DNA of 47,863 nt, taken from Candidatus Methanofastidiosum methylothiophilum. GTDB lineage: Archaea; Methanobacteriota_B; Thermococci; Methanofastidiosales; Methanofastidiosaceae. The notes under the pieces are model-generated. The model saw only the letters and a program-made list of their open reading frames with translations, did not search any database and was not told the DNA's origin. Shown here piece after piece: positions 40,771-47,863 of this stretch. Location of the stretch: the NCBI GenBank assembly GCA_001587575.1, contig LNJC01000001.1, forward strand, positions 1 through 47,863, given 5' to 3'. A program made the position numbers and the translations under genes. The first letter of the stretch is position 1, and each line of letters begins with the position of its first letter.

Positions 40771-41796
40771 TTAGTTTTTGTCAGAATTCTTATTTAGTAT
40801 TCCAAGTATCCTTTTCATTGGAAGGGTATTAGAACGACAGCCAGTGTTTCCTCTTGCGTCAAGTTTGGGCTCTCCTATAACGTAACTATCGTTGGGATCG
40901 TCGTATATGTCTATGTCCTTTCCGTTGTTGCAGAACTGATTGTACCATACTTTTGTGCCAGTTGGATTTCCTGCTGCATAGCCATAGTAATTCGTATGAA
41001 TTTCTTCTAGTCCATTAGCGGGATTATTTTTAATTATATTGTCTTTGACTAGAGTATTGCTCACTTTACCGCCAATTGAAATTCCAGCGTATACAGTTTT
41101 TTCAACGATGTTACCTTCAACTATTGTGTCCGAAACTTCTCCTCCGCTACCCCATGTGATTATGCCTATCCCATAATCCATTTCTCCGAGAAGATGATTG
41201 TCTTTAATAAGAATATTTTTTGCAGTTCCAGTAGTCGCGATTAATATACCAGAGCTTCCCCAATCTGCAGTTAGAGGGCCACCCTCTACTATGTTTCCAA
41301 TTATTTTTGAATTATCTCCAGAGACTTGAATTCCATTACGGAGTGTCCCTGTTACCTTTATTTTGTTATTAAATATGTGGGATGCTGTTCCAGCGCCTGC
41401 AGCCATTCTTTGCCCAATTCCAATTGGGTGATATCCACTTAGCTTATCTGAAGACAGTAAAACTGTAAATCCATCCACAGTAATTGTTCCTAGTCCCGCT
41501 TGAATAGAAATTACCGTATTTTGATTGGCTCCTGTACCTGGACCTACTATTGTTGAATCTCTTCCTGCTACAGATTTTAATGTAATATTTGATTTATTTA
41601 TCAAGACGTTTTCATTATAAGTTCCAGGATATACGAGTATGGTGTCACCATTACCTGCATCTGCCATTGCAGCTCCAATCGATGCATAAGTCTTTCCTGG
41701 TCCAACTTCAAGGGTAGCAGCGCTAACTGGATTTATAACAGCCAGAACAGATAAAACTAATAATATACCTACAATTAAAGATTTTATTTTTTTCAA
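40771..41796 (-). CDS. Exported right-handed beta-helix protein with C-terminal LP-tail
   Basis: 341 residues. Signal peptide KKIKSLIVGILLVLSVLAVINPVSA, then the start of a parallel beta-helix, LEVGPGKTYASIGAAMADAGNGDTILVYPGTYNENV, typical of NosD/pectate-lyase-like surface proteins. PbH1-like repeats follow: SKIIGNIVEGG, KNILIKDNHLLGEMDYGIGI, SDTIVEGNIVEKTVYAGISI and SNTLVKDNIIKNNPANGL. It ends LPMKRILGILNKNSDKN, the LP-tail also seen at 8032 and 26926. The start is TTG 41796, with GGAGG 11 nt upstream. Likely binds or cleaves extracellular glycans; no catalytic residues can be assigned. Confidence 0.85.
   Translation of the reverse strand: MKKIKSLIVGILLVLSVLAVINPVSAATLEVGPGKTYASIGAAMADAGNGDTILVYPGTYNENVLINKSNITLKSVAGRDSTIVGPGTGANQNTVISIQAGLGTITVDGFTVLLSSDKLSGYHPIGIGQRMAAGAGTASHIFNNKIKVTGTLRNGIQVSGDNSKIIGNIVEGGPLTADWGSSGILIATTGTAKNILIKDNHLLGEMDYGIGIITWGSGGEVSDTIVEGNIVEKTVYAGISIGGKVSNTLVKDNIIKNNPANGLEEIHTNYYGYAAGNPTGTKVWYNQFCNNGKDIDIYDDPNDSYVIGEPKLDARGNTGCRSNTLPMKRILGILNKNSDKN
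40774..40824 (-). other. C-terminal LP-tail, copy 3
   Basis: Codons for the last 17 residues, LPMKRILGILNKNSDKN, matching copies 1 and 2 in the Leu-Pro start, hydrophobic middle and Lys/Asn end. Confidence 0.5.
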
Positions 41797-41963
41797 AGCT
41801 AATTCGCCTCCTTTTGTTTATTATTTATCTAATTTTCTTTTCCATATATATAAGAATATGGAAAAAAATAGGGAAAATAGGGAAAGAAATATGGAAAAGG
41901 GAAAACCTATATTTCAATTATATTACAAGAAAATATAAAAAGAGTTTTTCAATTTATTATATA

Positions 41964-43118
41964 ATGAAGGCATTCAATTTTAAGGAAGAAATTTATTGGG
42001 TCGGTGCAGTAGACTGGAATCCGCCTGATTTTAGTCCATGTCTTACAAATGGCACAACCTATAACTCTTATTTAATTATTGATGAAAAGGTAGCTTTAAT
42101 AGATACAGTTAAGCACGGATTTACACAAGAGATAGTATCCAGAATAAATGATGTAAATAATCTAGGTGATATAGACTATATTATAATCGGGAACTATCAT
42201 ATGGACCACTCTGGAAGCCTTCCTTTTCTAATGAAAAAAGCAGTCAATGCAACTCTAGTCGTAACTAAGAAATCTAAAAAAGCAATAGAAAAGTACCATG
42301 GCGGGAACTGGAAATTTAAGGTAGTCAAAGATGGAGACACTCTAAAACTCGGTAAAAGAATGCTGTTATTCAAAGAGTTTAACCTTAATGGGGATAAGGT
42401 TCTTTTGACTTACTCAAAACATGATAAAATTCTTTTTTCTGGAGATCTTTTTTCTCAACACATTGCTTCTTACTCTGAAACTGATAGAAATATCCAGGAG
42501 ATCCAAAACAACGCTCTTTCTTATTTTGTCAATTATTTAATGCCCATTAAATCTCTTCCAGACATTTCTGAGATAGAGCTACTGGCACCAAACCACGGGA
42601 TTATTTTTTCCCAAAATACAAAAATGATCATTGAAAAATACCAGGATTGGATTAAAGGCAAATCAAAAAATAAAGTCCTAATTATTTATTCAAGCGTCTG
42701 GCGCGGCACAGAGAAAATGGCATATGCGATAGCGGAAGGCGCCAGAAACACAGGGATAGAGGTAGAAGTAATTAATTATGAAAAGAAAGATGTTGGGCAT
42801 ATTTTATCAAAAATCTTTGAATCAAGTTCAATTGCGATAGGATGTCCCTCATTTAAAAAAGGAATACCAATTGAGATATCTAAGTTATTTTATAATATTG
42901 AACTAATTGGATTAAAGAAAAAGAGCATCGCATTATTCACATGCTACTCAGATAACAATAGCCCTATAGGCGCTCTTATGGAAGTAGCTTCAAAAATTGA
43001 TTTTAGACTTATTGAAAAACCTTTAGAAGTCCAATACATGCCAAGCGAATCAGAATTAATAAAGTGTTTTGAACTTGGAAATAGACTAGGCGAAAGGACT
43101 AAAAATAACAAAGAGTGA
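41964..43118 (+). CDS. A-type flavoprotein (FprA-like) with altered di-iron ligands
   Basis: 384 residues: a metallo-beta-lactamase-like domain (about 1-245) fused to a flavodoxin domain (KNKVLIIYSSVWRGTEKMAYAIAEGA). Relatives reduce O2 or NO with F420H2, rubredoxin or NADH. The canonical iron-binding H-x-E-x-D-H is here N77-Y-H79-M-D81-H82, and the His of the HWPD segment is replaced (FNLNGDK). The later Asp (LFSGDLF) and His (LAPNHGII) remain. Three of seven ligands are thus changed, so the di-iron site may be absent or different. ATG 41964 is preferred; the upstream frame to 41814 is low-complexity. Rubrerythrin follows in the operon (9-nt gap). Confidence 0.88.
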   Translation: MKAFNFKEEIYWVGAVDWNPPDFSPCLTNGTTYNSYLIIDEKVALIDTVKHGFTQEIVSRINDVNNLGDIDYIIIGNYHMDHSGSLPFLMKKAVNATLVVTKKSKKAIEKYHGGNWKFKVVKDGDTLKLGKRMLLFKEFNLNGDKVLLTYSKHDKILFSGDLFSQHIASYSETDRNIQEIQNNALSYFVNYLMPIKSLPDISEIELLAPNHGIIFSQNTKMIIEKYQDWIKGKSKNKVLIIYSSVWRGTEKMAYAIAEGARNTGIEVEVINYEKKDVGHILSKIFESSSIAIGCPSFKKGIPIEISKLFYNIELIGLKKKSIALFTCYSDNNSPIGALMEVASKIDFRLIEKPLEVQYMPSESELIKCFELGNRLGERTKNNKE

Positions 43119-43127
43119 TGATATAAT

Positions 43128-43637
43128 ATGGAAAAAGACGAGAAGGTAAGGATTATTGAGACTGCAATTCAGGCAGAAAAAGAAACTTTGAATACCTATA
43201 TTAAATCTGCCATAAAAGTTTCAAATGTTGTTGGAAAGAACATGTTTTTGAAATTGGCACTTGATGAAATTAAACATCGTGAGATTTTGGAAAAGGCATT
43301 AAAATCTCAACTTGAAGGTGGGGAGTGTATATTCCCAGAAATAGAAAAAACAGAGGTAACAAAAATTGTCCCTGATGTTGAAAAGGAGATTGAAAAAACT
43401 AGCCACCTTGGACAGGACGACCTTGCTGCTTTGATGCTGGCCCAAAAAGTTGAGAAGAACGGCATTGAATACTACAAACAATGCATGAAAAATTCTTGGG
43501 ATGAAGAAGCAAAGAAGATGTTCTCTTACCTTGTTAAGATGGAGGAAGAGCACTACGCTCTCATTCAAACACAGATTGATTACATTGAAGGAACAGGCTA
43601 CTGGCTTGGAATAAGAGAGTTCACGCTTGACGACTAA
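43128..43637 (+). CDS. Rubrerythrin-like ferritin-family protein
   Basis: 169-residue four-helix di-iron protein. Ligand-type residues: Glu17 in AIQAEKETLNTY, LALDEIKHREILEKAL (E-x-x-H), AQKVEKNGIEYY, and VKMEEEHYALI (E-x-x-H). The C-terminal rubredoxin domain of classical rubrerythrin is absent. It probably reduces peroxide using an external electron donor. It follows the A-type flavoprotein gene by 9 nt, the usual oxygen-defence pairing in anaerobes. Its stop abuts that of the convergent phosphomevalonate dehydratase gene. Confidence 0.9.
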   Translation: MEKDEKVRIIETAIQAEKETLNTYIKSAIKVSNVVGKNMFLKLALDEIKHREILEKALKSQLEGGECIFPEIEKTEVTKIVPDVEKEIEKTSHLGQDDLAALMLAQKVEKNGIEYYKQCMKNSWDEEAKKMFSYLVKMEEEHYALIQTQIDYIEGTGYWLGIREFTLDD

Positions 43638-44816
43638 TCATTTGAAATCTCTTATTAATGACTCTAAATCTCCAAATCTAACTTTCTGCTTACATAAAGA
43701 AGGCAGGTAAATTGCAGCCTTTCCAGAGTTAGTCGCTGTATTCTGGTACATTTCTTCAATTGGAGTAACAACCATGCATGTATCAGCTAAGAGTTTTGCA
43801 TATTTTTCTATTTCCTGTGCGATGCCAGTTCTTTCAAGTTCATTTTTGACATATCTAGAGGTGCATATCCATATATCGCCTTTGAATCTTCTACCCTCTT
43901 TTTTAAATATATCTAGGGCTTCCTTTACTTCACCTACTGAGCAGTGAGGACATCCTATGCAGATAAGCTCCATGTCACAAGATGAATTCAATTTGCATTT
44001 GTTTTCATCTATCTCTTCTTTTCCAACTTCTATTTTTTCTAGATCATCCTTGATAGCTTTAGAGTATTCTGGCGTCAATCCTTCGACATGATAAAGAGCA
44101 ACTGAGCCAGATGCGGCCATTGCAGCTCCAAGTGACTTTAGTTTGTCTGAGCCCAGTTCTAAATTTTTGAAGTATGGAATTTTATTTCCAATTATTGAGC
44201 CAACAAAATTTCCAAGTGCACCTACATCAGAATAAGATTTTATCCTTGTTTTAACATCTATAACAATTCCGGCCTTTCTATTCTCTTCTAAATGGAGTCC
44301 ATAGTTTGGGGTCTTTCCTATTATGCTTGAAGCAAGAGAAGATGGCCCACCTTCTCTGTTGCTCTTTGCTCCAAGAACAGAGTTTGCAAATGACACTGCA
44401 GAAGATTCGCTCCAAGCAACATGCTCTCCACAATTTGGCCTGTTCCCAATCAAATAAGGAGTGCATGTGCAGCTGCAATCTATTCCCATCTTTAGATACG
44501 CATCAAGGATATCAAGCTGCTTTTCAGCAAATTCTTTTTTTATTCCCATCCGCTGCCATTCAGTTGAATCCATACCTATAGGATTCAATGTTGATTTTAC
44601 CTTTACTCTAGAACTTTTAGCAAACTCAGATACAAAGAAAAGCCCAGCATCTCCTATAGTCTTGTAAGATGCACCGGCTATCTGGCACGATGAAACAGGG
44701 ATAAGTTTATCGGCACCATAGATGTCACCCAGTGATGATAAAATCTCCATAGATTTCTGGGCGGCATATCCCTCTTCCCCATTTAATATTCGCTCTTCTT
44801 CCTTAGAAAGGTACAT
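43638..44816 (-). CDS. Aconitase X catalytic subunit, probable phosphomevalonate dehydratase large subunit
   Basis: 392-residue AcnX (DUF521) protein. Landmarks: LSKEEERILNGEEGYAAQKSMEIL at the start, HAVSS-like LIPVSSCQIAGASYKTIGDAG, the CSCTCTPYLIGNRPNCGEHVAWSESSAVSFANSVLGAKSNREGG block, and the Cys-rich LICIGCPHCSVGEV. In archaea with the modified mevalonate pathway this subunit, with a small DUF126 partner, dehydrates 5-phosphomevalonate to trans-anhydromevalonate phosphate. The small subunit is not in this window. The product route leads to IPP, used by the type 2 isomerase at 21576. Confidence 0.9.
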   Translation of the reverse strand: MYLSKEEERILNGEEGYAAQKSMEILSSLGDIYGADKLIPVSSCQIAGASYKTIGDAGLFFVSEFAKSSRVKVKSTLNPIGMDSTEWQRMGIKKEFAEKQLDILDAYLKMGIDCSCTCTPYLIGNRPNCGEHVAWSESSAVSFANSVLGAKSNREGGPSSLASSIIGKTPNYGLHLEENRKAGIVIDVKTRIKSYSDVGALGNFVGSIIGNKIPYFKNLELGSDKLKSLGAAMAASGSVALYHVEGLTPEYSKAIKDDLEKIEVGKEEIDENKCKLNSSCDMELICIGCPHCSVGEVKEALDIFKKEGRRFKGDIWICTSRYVKNELERTGIAQEIEKYAKLLADTCMVVTPIEEMYQNTATNSGKAAIYLPSLCKQKVRFGDLESLIRDFK

Positions 44817-44838
44817 AATCTATAATTTTTTTATAATG

Positions 44839-45180
44839 TTATAAATCTTTGGAAAGTAATTTAAAGAAGGCTTCTAGATATATTCCTCGCTTTCTTTCAT
44901 CATAAATCACAACTAAGTCTTTCATAACTTTATCCTTAATATATGGACTTAATGATCCTTCGGTAACAAGGTCAATTTTTTTACCCAATATATCGGCTAA
45001 ATCAAGTTCTATTCCTACCATTTCAAATAGACTTTTTATTTCATTGAATTCTACCAAAATATCAATATCGCTGTCTGGCCGTTCCTCTCCCCTCGAAACT
45101 GACCCAAACAAGCCTATCTTTCTAGCCCCATGCTTAGTTAAAAAAGAAACAAGTTTTTTGTTTCTTTCTGAAGGATTCAT
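44839..45180 (-). CDS. MNT-type minimal nucleotidyltransferase, copy 1
   Basis: 113-residue polymerase-beta-fold protein. GLFGSVSRGEERPDSDIDILVEFN is the G-S-x-x-R-G-E...D-x-D catalytic motif. MNT proteins normally act as antitoxins that AMPylate a HEPN partner; no HEPN gene is adjacent. The first 46 codons and the promoter are almost identical in DNA to copy 2 (46963-47280), while the remaining two thirds (SLFEMVGIELDLADILGKKIDLVTEG onward) differ. The last 12 residues (YLEAFFKLLSKDL) have no counterpart in copy 2. Confidence 0.88.
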   Translation of the reverse strand: MNPSERNKKLVSFLTKHGARKIGLFGSVSRGEERPDSDIDILVEFNEIKSLFEMVGIELDLADILGKKIDLVTEGSLSPYIKDKVMKDLVVIYDERKRGIYLEAFFKLLSKDL

Positions 45181-45221
45181 AAAGTATTATATATTATTTT
45201 TGTATTTATAGATATTGGTTA
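45042..45221. repeat. 180-bp direct repeat, copy 1
   Basis: Matches 47142-47321 with three mismatches at a constant offset of 2100 bp. It covers the first 46 codons of the nucleotidyltransferase gene plus 41 bp upstream, including the TATA box (CTATAAATAC on the minus strand). Similarity drops sharply on both sides. Confidence 0.85.
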
Positions 45222-45397
45222 GATTAAAAAATAATTTCATGATGGGCTCTTTATTGGAAACTTTTATTTCTTGAATAATGTTAATCTATAACTAATTAAA
45301 AGAATAAAAACAAAGAAGGGCCAATACTGATCCAAATAACAAGTTTTGTGGCATATTCTTTATTTTACCTGTTTTTGACTTTGGAGAGAAATTATTC

Positions 45398-46759
45398 TTA
45401 TTTAAATCCTCTCTGCTCCTTCTTTTTCATGTATAATGTTCTAAAGCTTCCTATCTCTGCGTAGTTAACACCGTGCGGAACATACTTTCCATGATAGAGA
45501 TACTTCCACCAGTGAACAACAAATCCACCGACAGCAAGCTCCTTTAACTTTCCCTTTTCCCTGTACTTTGAAAGTTTGAGCTCATTTTCAAGTGTTCTTA
45601 TATCTGAAACAGTGTCTCCACCGTTTATGAAGAACTTGCTTGACTTGTTCAAGACTTCCTTACAAAAACTGTTTGTTGTTGATTCTGCCTTGCAGCAGTC
45701 GAGATTTTCTCTCTGCTCCCATGAGCCGTTCTGTAAGAATATTCTCTTTGCAGCCATGTTTCCAATCATCGTGATGCTGTTGGGTCCAATAGATTCAAAC
45801 TTTCCTTCCCCTATGTCCTTTAGGTTTACCGTCTTTGTAGTGCCGTCAGCTTTTTTGATGTTGACATCAATTGGCAATATCATGCTGATTGAGCCGTTGT
45901 CAATCTTTTTTGCGATTTCAAGGGCATTTTCCTTTACCTTGTCCCAGTTTTTCTTGTAGAATTTCTCGATTAATTCTGTGTTTTCCTTTCCAATTGAAGT
46001 TGGAAGTGTCCTTTTCAAAGAAGGCGCTTTTTGGGATAGGGCCCATAGAAGTAATACAAAAACAGGGCCGCCATCTAGAACTACCATGAGGTCGTCCCTT
46101 CCTTCTGTAAGCCTTATTGCATCAAGCTTCTCTGACTTGGCCCCAGCTACCCCCCACATTTTGAGCTCTCTAGTGTCTGTATATAATTGAGTAATATCAT
46201 AAAGCTCACTTATGAAGCTGTCATTACAGTAACAGCCGTCAGCAAATATCCTAAGAGAAAGTGCATCCCTATGGCAGCATGAAAGTGCACCATTTATTTT
46301 TTTATATTGGGTGAAGTATTGCCAGAAATCTGTTTTTGTGGAGTCAATTGGCGGGACTAGCTCTTCGCCGCACACCTTTCTAATGTTTTCCAAAAACACA
46401 ACAGAGTCCTTGTTTGACTCGTTTAATTTTTTAAGTTCTTCCAAATCTTTTGCAAAAAAGATATTTTTAAGTGGAAGTGATGTTTTTATTTTACTGTTCT
46501 CAATTTCTGTTCTTAGCTCATTAAAATTGTCTTCAATAGACTTCTCAGCCTTTGAGGCATGAGCAATTATAAGAATGTTTGATCCAGGTTCTTGGTGTTT
46601 TCTTAGATTGCAGATTGTTTCAACAGCCTGCTCCATTCTAACTGAAGGTCCGGGAGGGCCGTTTATGTCCGTTCTGAAGTAGACCGTTCCCGTCGTCTCA
46701 GGAAGATCAGAAAACTCAGCAAAAACAAGATCGTGATGTGGAGTTTTTAATATCTTCAT
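45398..46759 (-). CDS. Highly divergent phosphoglycerate kinase-like protein
   Basis: 453 residues that follow the PGK fold order but with eroded signatures. YFRTDINGPPGPSVRM stands for VRVDFNVP, VVFLENIRKVCGEE for LLENVRF..GE, and FADGCYCNDSFISE for ADVYVNDAFG. MWGVAGAKSEKLDAIRLT stands for VGGAKVSDKI, LPIDVNI for LPVDV, ESIGPNSITMIGNM for DIGP.T...., FLQNGSWEQRE for WNGPMGVFE, and FFINGGDTVSDI for TGGGDT. The glycine-rich ATP and phosphate loops are changed and insertions make it longer than the usual 390-410. It may be a paralogue with another substrate. It is a single gene flanked by the two nucleotidyltransferases. Confidence 0.7.
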   Translation of the reverse strand: MKILKTPHHDLVFAEFSDLPETTGTVYFRTDINGPPGPSVRMEQAVETICNLRKHQEPGSNILIIAHASKAEKSIEDNFNELRTEIENSKIKTSLPLKNIFFAKDLEELKKLNESNKDSVVFLENIRKVCGEELVPPIDSTKTDFWQYFTQYKKINGALSCCHRDALSLRIFADGCYCNDSFISELYDITQLYTDTRELKMWGVAGAKSEKLDAIRLTEGRDDLMVVLDGGPVFVLLLWALSQKAPSLKRTLPTSIGKENTELIEKFYKKNWDKVKENALEIAKKIDNGSISMILPIDVNIKKADGTTKTVNLKDIGEGKFESIGPNSITMIGNMAAKRIFLQNGSWEQRENLDCCKAESTTNSFCKEVLNKSSKFFINGGDTVSDIRTLENELKLSKYREKGKLKELAVGGFVVHWWKYLYHGKYVPHGVNYAEIGSFRTLYMKKKEQRGFK

Positions 46760-46836
46760 GTTCTCCCTCTGTCATTAAGAACTTTGAAAAATTTATAAAG
46801 GTATTTATTAGTTTTAATAATAATAGCAGTGATAAT

Positions 46837-47007
46837 ATGGCTGATCACCTTATGGAGAAACTGGATCACATTGAAGGCATGATAAAAGAACTCAATAGTA
46901 AGATTGATAATTTTTTAGGATTTGAAGAAATCACAGAAGAAGAAAAAGAGGAATTTAAGAAATTAAGAGAAGAAATTAGAAATGGGCGCTCTTTGCTCTT
47001 CATATAG
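46837..47007 (+). CDS. Small acidic coiled-coil protein
   Basis: 56 residues starting MADHLMEKLDHIEGMIKELN, with heptads through SKIDNFLGFEEITEEEKEEF and KKLREEIRNG. It resembles the C-terminal parts of short archaeal antitoxins. ATG 46837 has GTGATA 2-7 nt upstream; the longer frame from 46738 would overlap the PGK-like gene start and is unlikely. The last ten residues (GRSLLFI) are read from DNA that is the 3' end of the oppositely oriented nucleotidyltransferase (45-nt overlap), so the original end may have been replaced. Confidence 0.5.
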   Translation: MADHLMEKLDHIEGMIKELNSKIDNFLGFEEITEEEKEEFKKLREEIRNGRSLLFI

Positions 47008-47280
47008 CATCACAACTTCCTTCATAACTTTATCCTTGATATAAGGGCTCAAAGCGTCTTCAGTTACTAGGTCTATTTTTTTACCGATTAGTTTAGAGGC
47101 TTCTTGTTCAATAACCACGACATCAAGCAGGCTAGGATCTCCATTGAATTCTATCAAAATATCAATATCGCTGTCTGGCCGTTCCTCTCCCCTCGAAACT
47201 GACCCAAACAAGCCTATCTTTCTAGCCCCATGCTTAGTTAAAAAAGAAACAAGTTTTTTGTTTCTTTCTGAAGAATTCAT
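46963..47280 (-). CDS. MNT-type minimal nucleotidyltransferase, copy 2
   Basis: 105 residues, with the same N-terminal 46 residues as copy 1 except Ser3 and Ile43 (GLFGSVSRGEERPDSDIDILIEFN). The C-terminal part is different: GDPSLLDVVVIEQEASKLIGKKIDLVTEDALSPYIKDKVMKEVVMLYEEQ is related to copy 1 but clearly older in divergence. A HEPN partner is again missing; the small coiled-coil protein is convergent and overlaps by 45 nt. A TATA box is within the duplicated block upstream. Confidence 0.88.
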   Translation of the reverse strand: MNSSERNKKLVSFLTKHGARKIGLFGSVSRGEERPDSDIDILIEFNGDPSLLDVVVIEQEASKLIGKKIDLVTEDALSPYIKDKVMKEVVMLYEEQRAPISNFFS

Positions 47281-47321
47281 AAAGTATTATATGTTATTTT
47301 TGTATTTATAGATATTGGTTA
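47142..47321. repeat. 180-bp direct repeat, copy 2
   Basis: Partner of 45042-45221, with three mismatches, in the same orientation. It contains the 5' part of the second nucleotidyltransferase gene and its promoter. Confidence 0.85.
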
Positions 47322-47353
47322 ACTTGAAGAAGTAAGGACATATTAAAAAAATA

Positions 47354-47863
47354 TTAGTTTTCTTCTACTTTTTCCTCTAGAATTTTTTCAGTGTATCTGC
47401 ACTTTGGATAGCTAGAACATCCGATGAATGGGCCGTAGAAGGATTTTTTCACGACAAGATTTTCTCCACACCTTGGGCATTTTTTACCATCCATGGGAAC
47501 TGAGTAGTTGTTCTTTGAGGGGCATTCTTGGTTTATACAAACTGCTTGAGGTCTTGATCTCTTTCTTGTTGCAATAACAACAGGAAATCTGCAAATTTTA
47601 CATTTGTCCTCAGTTGGCGCAACAAGGCAGTTACTTGGGAGAGAAAATGTTGCATTGCAATCTGGATATCTCTGGCATGCTATGAAAGGGCCAAACCTTC
47701 CAGTCCTAATGAATAGCTCCCCTTCTCCACACATTGGGCAGATACCAACATAGTTCCTTCTCCGCTCCTCTCTTTCAAGGTACACCAAAAGCTCTTTTCC
47801 AATATCCTCTTCATTTTCTTTGAATTTAGAGAAAATATCAATGAGTTTTTCCTTTGCCTCTGA
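47354..47863 (-). CDS. topA: DNA topoisomerase I, C-terminal part (gene runs off the window)
   Basis: Three zinc-ribbon units typical of the C-terminus of type IA topoisomerase: CPMCGEGELFIRTGRFGPFIACQRYPDCNATF, CKICRFPVVIATRKRSRPQAVCINQEC and CPRCGENLVVKKSFYGPFIGCSSYPKCRYTE. The frame is open to the end of the window (upstream residues read SEAKEKLIDIFSKFKENEED), so the GTG at 47788 is internal and the catalytic part lies beyond 47863. Topoisomerase I relaxes negative supercoils; the ribbons bind single-stranded DNA. An acidic EEKVEEN tail ends the protein. Confidence 0.88.
   Translation of the reverse strand, partial: SEAKEKLIDIFSKFKENEEDIGKELLVYLEREERRRNYVGICPMCGEGELFIRTGRFGPFIACQRYPDCNATFSLPSNCLVAPTEDKCKICRFPVVIATRKRSRPQAVCINQECPSKNNYSVPMDGKKCPRCGENLVVKKSFYGPFIGCSSYPKCRYTEKILEEKVEEN

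Noticed and set aside
45222..45397. Possible C/D-box RNA (ATGATGG at 45239 and CTGA near 45328)
   Set aside because: The box C match is imperfect, the distance of about 90 nt is too long for an archaeal C/D sRNA, and no internal C'/D' boxes could be placed.
1..47863. CRISPR arrays, insertion sequences, rRNA
   Set aside because: No regularly spaced repeat-spacer units, no transposase frame and no rRNA-like sequence were seen on either strand.

Overview
The window is a chromosomal segment of a low-GC archaeon. Archaeal hallmarks are: a tRNA splicing endonuclease at 207-713; an intron-containing tRNA-Met with a canonical bulge-helix-bulge at 15433-15528; an archaeal CCA-adding enzyme; an archaeal-type isoprenoid gene set (aconitase-X type phosphomevalonate dehydratase, type 2 IPP isomerase, geranylgeranyl reductase, cis-prenyltransferase); TATA-box promoters; and GGAGGTGA ribosome binding sites. 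NifB, an A-type flavoprotein, rubrerythrin and many ferredoxin-linked proteins indicate a strict anaerobe. A euryarchaeal methanogen-related lineage such as Methanofastidiosales is my best guess from gene style, but the window has no marker that proves it.

Layout. 0.2-2.7 kb: endA, a RelB/RelE-like pair whose toxin lacks a normal start, and a two-cluster ferredoxin translationally coupled to geranylgeranyl reductase. 2.8-4.7 kb: an exported beta-sandwich protein, a V4R-domain protein and a Cys-rich mini-protein. 4.8-7.4 kb: a minus-strand operon of an AlkZ-like winged-helix protein, an SplB-like radical SAM enzyme and an iron-sulfur flavoprotein. 7.5-9.1 kb: an exported protein and a DMT permease. 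9.1-10.8 kb: small toxin/antitoxin-like genes (DUF433, zinc ribbon, HicB, DUF2283, DUF4258-like), two of them with apparent single-base frameshifts. 10.9-15.4 kb: PhzF, GNAT, a C39-like cysteine-peptidase-like protein, then a ribbon-helix-helix gene plus two adenine methyltransferases facing an unrecognised 214-residue protein across a palindromic operator. 15.4-19 kb: the tRNA, a beta-lactamase-fold hydrolase and three exported proteins, two of them paralogues with the same promoter element.

19-29.7 kb: exported and redox membrane proteins (double thioredoxin-CcdA fusion, two beta-propellers), Idi2, TldD and a Ca-type P-ATPase. 29.7-34.5 kb: a minus-strand run of RNA and nucleotide genes (CCA-adding enzyme, ThpR, phosphoribosyltransferase, winged helix, NYN protein), then cis-prenyltransferase and a gamma-class carbonic anhydrase. 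34.5-36.6 kb: a PP-loop ATPase coupled to an MnmC-like methyltransferase, probably tRNA modification. 36.6-39.4 kb: a sensor histidine kinase coupled to a response regulator that carries a HEPN domain. 39.6-44.8 kb: NifB, a DUF1858 protein, an exported beta-helix protein, an A-type flavoprotein with altered metal ligands, rubrerythrin and phosphomevalonate dehydratase. 44.8-47.9 kb: two nucleotidyltransferase genes sharing a 180-bp nearly identical block, a very divergent phosphoglycerate kinase-like protein, a small coiled-coil protein and the 3' end of topoisomerase I.

The strongest candidates for undescribed biology are: a shared C-terminal LP-tail on three otherwise unrelated exported proteins; the REC-HEPN output protein; the methyltransferase island with its unknown partner; the divergent PGK paralogue; and the paired exported proteins with a common N-terminal module and promoter. 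All functions are inferred from motifs read by eye; no database search was run.
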